Positions 6,755-12,325 of a stretch of DNA of 12,325 nucleotides are shown here, piece by piece. Origin of the DNA: Thermoplasmata archaeon. GTDB lineage: Archaea; Thermoplasmatota; Thermoplasmata; UBA10834. The stretch lies in contig JALHSX010000134.1 in assembly GCA_022865445.1 (NCBI GenBank), positions 1-12,325 of the forward strand, in the 5' to 3' direction. A model generated the notes under the pieces. That model saw nothing but the letters and a program-made list of their open reading frames with translations, searched no databases and had not been told where the DNA came from. A program made the position numbers and the translations under genes. Every line of letters starts with the position of its first letter. Position 1 is the stretch's first letter.

Positions 6755-6828
6755 GAGTTTAACTCGGTGCAATAATCCTCTGATTGAGAACAATCCAGAT
6801 GTCTCAGTTCGCATGGCGCGGACTCTGA
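6753..6828 (-). repeat. Dispersed 75-bp tRNA-like repeat, copy E
   Basis: The left end AGGAGTTTAACTCGGTGCAA is nearly identical to copy A. The right end, GGCGCGGACTCTGAAC, matches copy G and not the CGGCTCCCTGCA type. The centre can form a hairpin, TCTGATTG AGAA CAATCCAGA (6779-6799), with one bulged base. It is followed by copy F, 108 bases away. Confidence 0.7.
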
Positions 6829-6859
6829 ACCCTCTCGATCACGAGAAAAGTGGATGAAA

Positions 6860-6935
6860 AGGTTTTTATCTCGGTACCAAAACCCCCCTGATTGAGAATC
6901 GGCCAGATGTTCAAGTTCAAGTCCGGCTCCCTGCA
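6860..6935 (-). repeat. Dispersed 75-bp tRNA-like repeat, copy F
   Basis: The copy runs from AGGTTTTTATCTCGGTACCA to GTTCAAGTCCGGCTCCCTGC. The right-hand part contains TTCAAGT, as in a tRNA T-loop. It abuts a broken HNH gene: the coding similarity stops where the repeat begins. T-rich sequence (CCTTTTC on the minus strand) lies at the left edge. Confidence 0.75.
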
Positions 6936-6936
6936 C

Positions 6937-7011
6937 TTCACGCAATGAGTACAGCATCTTGAGATACTCTCCTTCAGCGACCCCGGGCACCTCATGTATC
7001 CCCCAGAGTTC
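6937..7011 (-). pseudogene. Remnant of a second HNH endonuclease gene
   Basis: The minus strand encodes LWGIHEVPGVAEGEYLKMLY, then SLREVQG. The intact HNH protein has FQLAGRNEVPRIVEGKYLKE followed by LYALHERKG at residues 113-141. The match is clear over about 25 residues, ends at repeat copy F, and no nuclease motif (CxxC, DH, N) is found upstream. Only a segment near the C-terminus survives; both the catalytic part and the last 35 or so residues are missing. Confidence 0.6.
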
Positions 7012-7038
7012 GCACATCCTTCGAGATGCAACTCGTCA

Positions 7039-7054
7039 CGATTAAGTACATTGT
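7039..7054 (+). promoter_or_regulatory. Possible TATA-like element before the oxidoreductase operon
   Basis: ACGATTAAGTACATTG is the most A/T-rich stretch upstream of the ATG at 7087, at a distance allowing a leader of about 15 to 20 bases. It has no clear purine-rich BRE, so confidence is low. A ribosome site GGTGA (7079-7083) lies just before the start. Confidence 0.25.
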
Positions 7055-7086
7055 GGGCTTTCCACTCCAGAGATAGCTGGTGAAGA

Positions 7087-9690
7087 ATGGTCAAGACAAG
7101 CTGCGGCATGTGCTACGGAACCTGTACAGTCGACGTGCGCGTGGAGGATGGGATCGTCGTGGGGATCGAGGGCGATCCGGATTCGCCGCAAGGCTACGGG
7201 AACATCTGCGCCAAAGGCATCTCAGCCCCGATGATGCTCTACGACCCTAGCAGGCTCAACTATCCCATGATTCGGACAAATCCCGAGAAAGGGATCGGCG
7301 TTGATCCCGGATGGAAACGGATCAGCTGGGACGAAGCCATGGACCTGCTAACTTCGAAGCTGAAAGAGTGCATGCAACGGGATCCGAGAGGGCTATACAC
7401 CGTCGGCAGCCCCACTTTCCCTGCTGAGAGAGCTTTCAACATTCTCTGTTTCAGGAAGGCGTTCGGGACTCCTAACTACTACACCGGGGGCGGAGGACTG
7501 CACTGCGGGAACGGAGCTCACATGATAGGCGGCATTTATCACGCCTCGTGGTCCGTCATTCCAGATTTCAAGTACTGCAACCTCGCAATCTACTGGGGCT
7601 GTTCCAAGGGCCACGGTGCGGGGCATGCTGCCAACGTGGCGGCGAAGCAAGCGGCCGATGCCAAGGCAAGAGGAATGAGGCTCATAGTCTTCGATCCGTT
7701 CCTGAGCACTCAAGCGTCGACCGCAGAGGAGTGGGTGCCGATCAAGGCCGGCACGGATGCTGCTGCGGCACTGGCGATGACCAACCTGCTCGTGAACGAC
7801 TACGGGCTGTACGACAGCCAGTATCTGAAGTGGAAGACCAACGGACCTTATCTGGTCGGGCCGGACGGATTGTATCTCCGCGACAAGAAATCAGGAGTCC
7901 CTCTTGTCTGGAGCACTGTCGACAACAAGCATGACGTTTTCACATCGAAGAACGTGAAAGACTGCGCCTTGACAGGCGACTTCGAAGTCAATGGCGTGAA
8001 ATGCAGCCCCTCATTCCAGCTCCTGAAGAATCATCTCAAGAAATACTCCCCAGAGTATGCCTCAGAGATCTGCGGAGTCTCGGCAAACACTCTCAGAAGA
8101 ATCGCCAAGGACTTTGGCGAAGAGGCGAAGATCGGGAGCACGATCACGATTGACGGGAAGGTGTTGCCTTACAGGCCTGTGGCGTCCATATACTTCCGGG
8201 GCTCGCAGGGTCACTACAACCAGGCCTGGGACTGCATGTCCCTAGTCCTGCCGAACCACATAGTCGGCGCTGCCGACGTGCCCGGCGGGGCTCTGGCATT
8301 TGGCCCGCCTGTCCACCTGGGATATCCTGGGACAGGGAGGCTGAAGTACTCAGTGGAACCGGACAAGGATGGGCTCCTCGTTGCCCGCAACTGGCCGTAC
8401 TCCCACCTGCCGTACCCGCCGCCCGAGCCCAAGGATCCGCCCGAGAGGCTCGATCTACAGGACATGTTCTACATACCGACATACACCACGATCATGGCCT
8501 GGGACAACAACGAGGAGCTTTGGCAGAAGTTCAAGATACCATACAGGCCCGACGTGATGATCAGTTTCGCGACCAATCAGATCATGTCGGTGGGGAACCC
8601 GAAGACTCTCTTGAACAACTTCCTCAAGAAGTTCAGGTTCATCGTCTCGTTCAACATCTACTCGACGGAGTTCGAGGAGGCGGCGGCAGACCTGATTCTG
8701 CCGGACGCAAGCTTCCTCGAGCGCTATTCATCCGCGACGACTTTCCCAACCGTTGGTGTCTCATGCCACGCGACGGGTTTGGGCGAGTGGATCTGGGCGA
8801 TCAGGCAGCCGGTCGTGAAGCCGATGGCAGAGCGGAGGGCCATGATCGATGTGATCCTGGAGCTGTCGGAGAGACTCGGCCTGCGCGACAAGTATCTAGA
8901 GGCCGCGAGGGAGTGGGTCAACAGGGCCTACGGCGGCGATCTCGATTTCAAGAAGGTGCTCGACCCGAAGGAGAAGCTGAACTTCGAGACCATCTTGGAT
9001 GTCATCTTCAAAGACAGGTTCGGAGCGGACAAGGGACTGGACTGGTTCAAGGAACACGGCTATCTGAAATGGGACAAACGAGTGGAAGAGGTCTACTGGC
9101 GAGCCTTCAACGATGTGAGAGTCCCGGTCTACCTCGAGTGGATCATCAGGGCTGGAAGGAAGAGCAAGGCCATTGCGGAGAAGTACGGTGTTCCCGATCT
9201 CGTGGACTGGACCGCTCACAACGCGCTGCCCGACTGGCGGCCATGCCCGACACATACGGAAAAGAACCCGGAGTACGACCTTGAGGCGTTCTACTGGCGC
9301 TCCGCCCTGCACACATATTCCATGACGATGCAGAACCCGTGGTTGAACGAGGTCTCGCAGAACGACCCCTACACTTACACGATACAGTTGAACACTGAGA
9401 CTGCAAACAGGAAGGGCGTGAAGGAGGGAGATGCTGTCTGGCTCGAGAACCCGAAGGGTTCGAAGGCACGAGGCAGGGTCCATATCACCGAGGGGATAAG
9501 GCCGGACCATGTGGCCATCGCTGCGAATGCTGGCCACTGGGGAAGAGGGTTGCCCATCGCGAAGGGCAAGGGCGTCTTCTTCAATGAGTTGATAGAGATC
9601 GACAAGGAGCATTCATGCCCAGTCTCCCTGGGGCAGGACATCTGCGTGAAGGTCAAGCTATACAAGGACGAGGGTGCTGGCGTTGGTTAG
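7087..9690 (+). CDS. Mo/W-bis-MGD oxidoreductase catalytic subunit (DMSO reductase family)
   Basis: This 867-residue protein is the catalytic subunit of a respiratory-type enzyme. Residues 2-55 hold a [4Fe-4S] site, C6, C9, C13 and C41, with K43 of the AKG motif. The molybdopterin domain follows from about 57. C140 in GGLHCGN lies where the family places the metal ligand. A cofactor-binding domain starts near residue 739 (LHTYSMTMQNPW), with HWGRG at about 817-821. A UGA-encoded selenocysteine is not needed. An in-frame TGA two codons before the ATG excludes an upstream extension, so there is no Tat signal and the protein should stay in the cytoplasm. Compared with short formate dehydrogenases it has long inserts (about 255-290 and 435-470). 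It overlaps the ferredoxin gene slightly. Polysulfide, thiosulfate, formate or aromatic substrates are all possible; I cannot choose. Confidence 0.88.
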   Translation: MVKTSCGMCYGTCTVDVRVEDGIVVGIEGDPDSPQGYGNICAKGISAPMMLYDPSRLNYPMIRTNPEKGIGVDPGWKRISWDEAMDLLTSKLKECMQRDPRGLYTVGSPTFPAERAFNILCFRKAFGTPNYYTGGGGLHCGNGAHMIGGIYHASWSVIPDFKYCNLAIYWGCSKGHGAGHAANVAAKQAADAKARGMRLIVFDPFLSTQASTAEEWVPIKAGTDAAAALAMTNLLVNDYGLYDSQYLKWKTNGPYLVGPDGLYLRDKKSGVPLVWSTVDNKHDVFTSKNVKDCALTGDFEVNGVKCSPSFQLLKNHLKKYSPEYASEICGVSANTLRRIAKDFGEEAKIGSTITIDGKVLPYRPVASIYFRGSQGHYNQAWDCMSLVLPNHIVGAADVPGGALAFGPPVHLGYPGTGRLKYSVEPDKDGLLVARNWPYSHLPYPPPEPKDPPERLDLQDMFYIPTYTTIMAWDNNEELWQKFKIPYRPDVMISFATNQIMSVGNPKTLLNNFLKKFRFIVSFNIYSTEFEEAAADLILPDASFLERYSSATTFPTVGVSCHATGLGEWIWAIRQPVVKPMAERRAMIDVILELSERLGLRDKYLEAAREWVNRAYGGDLDFKKVLDPKEKLNFETILDVIFKDRFGADKGLDWFKEHGYLKWDKRVEEVYWRAFNDVRVPVYLEWIIRAGRKSKAIAEKYGVPDLVDWTAHNALPDWRPCPTHTEKNPEYDLEAFYWRSALHTYSMTMQNPWLNEVSQNDPYTYTIQLNTETANRKGVKEGDAVWLENPKGSKARGRVHITEGIRPDHVAIAANAGHWGRGLPIAKGKGVFFNELIEIDKEHSCPVSLGQDICVKVKLYKDEGAGVG

Positions 9691-10312
9691 GTGGGGGATG
9701 GTCATCGACCTCAAGAGATGCACCAGCTGTCACTCGTGCTCCGTAGCGTGCAAGGCGGAGCACCACACTCCGCCAGGCGTGTTCTGGGCAAAGGTGGTCA
9801 GGATGGAATCGGGCAAGTATCCGACTGTCATTAGACAGGCCCTGCCTTTGCTGTGCATGAACTGCAAGGAGCCGGAGTGCGAGGACGTCTGCCCAACGGG
9901 CGCCACCACGAAGAGGCCCGACGGAATCGTCGTCGTGGATTCGAAGAAGTGTGTGGGCTGCAGATATTGCGCGGTCGCGTGTCCCTATGGTGCGAGGAAT
10001 TTCGCCGGTGAGTGGAGGGACTACTTCACGGGCGACCGTAAGCCTTCCTCTGCGTACGCCGAACACTCAAGAAAGAAATGGCTCGAAGAAAGCGACCGAG
10101 GGGTCGTGAGCAAGTGCAACTTCTGCGTCGAAAGAGTGGAGCAGGGGCGGAGACCGGCTTGCGTGGACGCGTGCCCGTGCGAGGCCAGAACCTTTGGCGA
10201 CCTCGACGATCCCGAATCCGAGGTCTCACAGCTAATCAAGAAGAGACGAGGAATGCAGCTACATCCCGAGTACGGCACAGATGCGAGCGTGTATTACCTC
10301 CCTGCGAGGTGA
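9683..10312 (+). CDS. Four-cluster ferredoxin subunit (DmsB/PsrB type)
   Basis: About 209 residues with sixteen cysteines arranged for four [4Fe-4S] clusters: C13, C16, C19, C23; C58, C61, C66, C70; C90, C93, C96, C100; and C145, C148, C160, C164. This is the electron-transfer subunit that links the catalytic subunit to the NrfD anchor. The family usually begins with an RWGMVIDL-like stretch, so I prefer the TTG at 9683, which has GAGGGTG upstream and overlaps the previous gene by eight bases. GTG at 9674 and ATG at 9698 are alternatives. Such overlap implies translational coupling and a fixed stoichiometry. No signal peptide is present, again placing the complex on the cytoplasmic side. Confidence 0.88.
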   Translation: MVRWGMVIDLKRCTSCHSCSVACKAEHHTPPGVFWAKVVRMESGKYPTVIRQALPLLCMNCKEPECEDVCPTGATTKRPDGIVVVDSKKCVGCRYCAVACPYGARNFAGEWRDYFTGDRKPSSAYAEHSRKKWLEESDRGVVSKCNFCVERVEQGRRPACVDACPCEARTFGDLDDPESEVSQLIKKRRGMQLHPEYGTDASVYYLPAR

Positions 10313-10359
10313 TGTAGGTTTGTCGTGCATTTCAACTTTCAATCAAGGCGGTGGATGAG

Positions 10360-11292
10360 ATGGGCGTGCTGCAATACGAGGATTTCAAACCGGGACCCCG
10401 CGCTCAGATGGAATGGGGTTTCGGCGGCAGAAGGAGATGGCGGGACGGCGCGCTCTTGATGGCTCTCTTCCTCGGAGGCGTCGGAGCCGGTCAGTTCGTT
10501 ATCTCAACCTGGTTCATACACTCTATCACCAGTGCGCTAGTCGGGCTCTTGGTGGTCGGGGTCGGCAAGACTGTCGCGCACCTGGTCTATCTCGGCCAGC
10601 CTGCCAGATTCTACAGGCTGTTCTTGAGACCTCGGACCTCGTGGGTCAGCAGGGGACTCATATTCATGGTGGTTTTCGTAGTCTTCGCGGCGGCGTACCT
10701 GGCGCCGGACATCGGTTTCAGCTGGGTCCCATGGACCGCTGAGACGACGCTTGGTCAGGCATTGTGGTTGGCCGCCGTCCTGAGCGCCTCCCTGGTGATG
10801 GTCTATGACGGTTTCGTCCTGGCATCATGCAAGTCCATCACGTCGTGGCACACGGCCTTGATGCCGCCCCTCTTCTTCACCTATGCTATTGCGGGCGGAG
10901 TTGCGATGACCTACCTAACGATGACTGCCACCGGAGGCGAGATCCTCAACCAATCCACCATGACCAACCTGGACGCAATACTGCTAACGACCATGTTTGC
11001 GCTGGTCGTCATCTACATCATCAACATGGCCGCATCGACATCGACTGCGAGAGAATCGCTCAGGAGACTGACTAGCACCAAGCTGGCGATAGCCTTCATA
11101 GGCTTGGCGATAGTTGCGGGCCTTCTGGTGCCGCTTACTCTAACCTACTATGACCAACTCAACGTCGGGGGCGCTGTCGCATCGGTCCTTCTGGCATCCT
11201 CATGTATCCTGGAATTGGCGGGAGATCTGTCAGTCAGGCACTCGATCCTCAGGGCGGGTCTGCACGCTCCCGTCTTCTCCGAGGGACTCTAG
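10360..11292 (+). CDS. NrfD/PsrC-type membrane anchor subunit
   Basis: About 310 residues with eight predicted membrane helices, at roughly 31-50, 54-76, 95-117, 132-156, 162-184, 200-223, 240-260 and 266-283. Family signs are GGVGAGQF in the first helix and LGQPARFYRLFLRPRTSWVS between helices two and three. NrfD proteins bind a membrane quinone or similar carrier and exchange electrons with the ferredoxin subunit; some take part in proton movement. The ATG at 10360 is chosen because GGTGGATGAG lies just before it; GTG at 10351 is an in-frame alternative. It follows the ferredoxin gene after 47 bases. No heme-ligand pattern is evident. Confidence 0.85.
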   Translation: MGVLQYEDFKPGPRAQMEWGFGGRRRWRDGALLMALFLGGVGAGQFVISTWFIHSITSALVGLLVVGVGKTVAHLVYLGQPARFYRLFLRPRTSWVSRGLIFMVVFVVFAAAYLAPDIGFSWVPWTAETTLGQALWLAAVLSASLVMVYDGFVLASCKSITSWHTALMPPLFFTYAIAGGVAMTYLTMTATGGEILNQSTMTNLDAILLTTMFALVVIYIINMAASTSTARESLRRLTSTKLAIAFIGLAIVAGLLVPLTLTYYDQLNVGGAVASVLLASSCILELAGDLSVRHSILRAGLHAPVFSEGL

Positions 11293-11321
11293 GCCGGGGA
11301 CGAGCGAATGGTTGTGGCAAC

Positions 11322-12122
11322 ATGAGCGGCGAAACAAGTCGCTTGGAGGTTCTGCGGATTAGGGGGGGCAAGACAGAGAGCCTCCGCGATGTCGTCATCA
11401 AGGAGAGTCCTGTGACGATCTTCCTAGATGATATCGAGCTCGCCAATCTAATGTGCTCTCCGAAAAACCTGGATTGTCTGGCCGTCGGGTTCTTGTTCGC
11501 GGAGGGGCTCATCAGAAGCAAGAAGGATATCAAGAAAGTCTTTGCGGACGAGAAAGATGGAGTGGTCTTGGTTGAACTGAAGAAAGCCAGAAAATCACCC
11601 GAGAACCTGATAGCAAGGCGGTTTATCACGACCGGCTGCGGCAAAGGCCTGACATTTTTCGACGCGGCGCTGGATGGTGGGCGACTCAGGAGCAAGTCTG
11701 GATTCAAGGTGCGTGTCGATTCTATCCCACTATTGATGAAGGAATTCCTTCGGATGTCGCGACTCTACAGACTCACGGGAGGAGTTCACAGTGCGGCAAT
11801 ATGCAGCGCGAAGAGCATTCTCGTCTTCAATGAAGATATCGGAAGGCATAGTGCGATTGACAAGGTCGTAGGGGAGTGCATTCTGAAAGGAATCAGGACC
11901 ACCGACAGAATCATGGTGACTACTGGCAGGATCTCGTCGGAGATATTGGTGAAAGCCGCCAGGAGCCGGACTCCAATCATCATCTCGAAATCTGCACCCA
12001 CAGACCTCGCGGTCCGACTGGCTACGGACTTCGGCATCACAGTTGTGGGATTCGCAAGAGGATCAAGGATGAACATATACTCGAATGCATGGAGAGTTGT
12101 GATCGGGAGAGAGGAAAGATAG
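11322..12122 (+). CDS. fdhD: FdhD, sulfurtransferase for Mo/W-bis-MGD enzymes
   Basis: A 266-residue protein of normal FdhD length. FdhD moves sulfur from a cysteine desulfurase to the bis-MGD cofactor, giving the metal its sulfido ligand, and is needed for formate dehydrogenase activity in Escherichia coli. Conserved stretches are FITTGCGKG (C106), GGVHSA (153-158), FNEDIGRHSAIDK (169-181), TGRISSEI (201-208) and GFARGSRMNIYS. The E. coli protein has a CxxC loop; here only the first Cys (C106) is kept and the second position is Gly. The ATG at 11322 gives the normal family start, although the ribosome site is weak. Placed 29 bases after the NrfD gene, it most likely matures the catalytic subunit of this same operon. 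Confidence 0.88.
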   Translation: MSGETSRLEVLRIRGGKTESLRDVVIKESPVTIFLDDIELANLMCSPKNLDCLAVGFLFAEGLIRSKKDIKKVFADEKDGVVLVELKKARKSPENLIARRFITTGCGKGLTFFDAALDGGRLRSKSGFKVRVDSIPLLMKEFLRMSRLYRLTGGVHSAAICSAKSILVFNEDIGRHSAIDKVVGECILKGIRTTDRIMVTTGRISSEILVKAARSRTPIIISKSAPTDLAVRLATDFGITVVGFARGSRMNIYSNAWRVVIGREER

Positions 12123-12123
12123 A

Positions 12124-12198
12124 ATGAATCCTGCTAGGCAGGGTAGTCATCTGGTTGAGAAAGAACCAGGCGTTCAAGCATGCACACGGCTCACTCTG
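12124..12198 (-). repeat. Dispersed 75-bp tRNA-like repeat, copy H (right half only)
   Basis: Only the right half is recognisable: GGTTGAGAAAGAACCAGGCG, then TTCAAGCATGCACACGGCTCACT. The distance from GGTTGA to CGGCTC is 34 bases, the same as in copies A and F. The left half has no D-arm-like block. The leftward DUF998-type gene ends inside this repeat, using its TCA (TGA on the minus strand) at 12174-12176 as stop. Confidence 0.5.
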
Positions 12199-12325
12199 TT
12201 CTCCTCAGCCAACAAGTACGCTCCAAATCCTATAGCCCAGAACATTGCAGGATAGAAGATCATCCGCTCCATACCGCCTGCGCCCAGACCAGCGTATGTG
12301 TTGCCAGCGAAGAGGGCCAATGCCG
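12174..12325 (-). CDS. C-terminal end of a DUF998-type membrane protein (partial)
   Basis: The minus strand is open from the window edge to TGA at 12174-12176 and gives 49 residues: ALALFAGNTYAGLGAGGMER, then MIFYPAMFWAIGFGAYLLAE and ENRVSRVHA. The pattern GAGGMERM(I)FYP followed by a final hydrophobic helix is typical of the end of DUF998 proteins, polytopic membrane proteins of unknown function common in archaea. The last residues and the stop codon are supplied by repeat copy H, so the native C-terminus may have been replaced. The gene converges with fdhD. Confidence 0.65.
   Translation of the reverse strand, partial: ALALFAGNTYAGLGAGGMERMIFYPAMFWAIGFGAYLLAEENRVSRVHA

Noticed and set aside
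7087..7130. Tat signal peptide on the catalytic subunit
   Set aside because: The protein begins at the CxxCxxxC iron-sulfur motif and an in-frame TGA lies directly upstream, so no twin-arginine leader can be encoded.
7504..7506. Selenocysteine at the active site
   Set aside because: The ligand position is encoded as TGC (Cys140), not TGA, and the frame has no internal TGA.
8520..9284. Long alternative-frame ORF of 254 codons inside the oxidoreductase gene
   Set aside because: It is Arg/Gly-rich, has no domain, and is a frame shadow of a high-G+C gene with clear family motifs.

Overview
The window looks like chromosomal DNA from an archaeon with moderately high G+C. The reasons are a regulator with an archaeal bacterio-opsin-activator type helix-turn-helix, the end of a DUF998-type membrane protein, a BRE/TATA-like box about 25 bases before a probable near-leaderless start, and T-rich ends behind genes instead of hairpin-plus-U terminators. 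I cannot place it securely within the Archaea; a Thermoplasmata- or Bathyarchaeia-like MAG would be my guess, at low confidence.

Layout. Bases 1-213 hold the Pro/Gln-rich end of a rightward gene. Bases 619-2718 encode a secreted M28-type zinc peptidase. Next come two leftward genes, an HNH endonuclease (2934-3467) and a bat-like HTH regulator (3729-4421). A rightward double-[4Fe-4S] QueG-like protein follows (4980-5933), then a leftward membrane-protein fragment (6135-6296) and a leftward YdhR-like monooxygenase (6293-6610). Between 6750 and 7086 lie two repeat copies and the truncated end of a second HNH gene.

The main functional unit is the rightward cluster at 7087-12122: a Mo/W-bis-MGD oxidoreductase catalytic subunit, a four-cluster ferredoxin subunit, an NrfD-type membrane anchor, and FdhD, the sulfurtransferase that matures such cofactors. 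This is the PsrABC/DmsABC plan with its own maturation factor. The catalytic subunit starts directly at its iron-sulfur motif, with no Tat signal, so the enzyme should face the cytoplasm. Its substrate cannot be read from sequence. A leftward DUF998-type gene enters from the right edge.

The most unusual feature is a family of dispersed repeats of about 75 bp (eight copies, two badly decayed). Six lie just behind the 3' end of a leftward coding sequence or coding remnant, or in tandem with a copy that does, always in the same orientation. They carry a D-arm-like block (TAGCTCGGTGC) at one end, a T-arm/acceptor-like block (TTCAAGTCCGGCTCCCTGCA) at the other, and a T- or pyrimidine-rich tract beyond. 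They look like tRNA-derived or tRNA-like 3'-end elements and are not explained by any coding feature.
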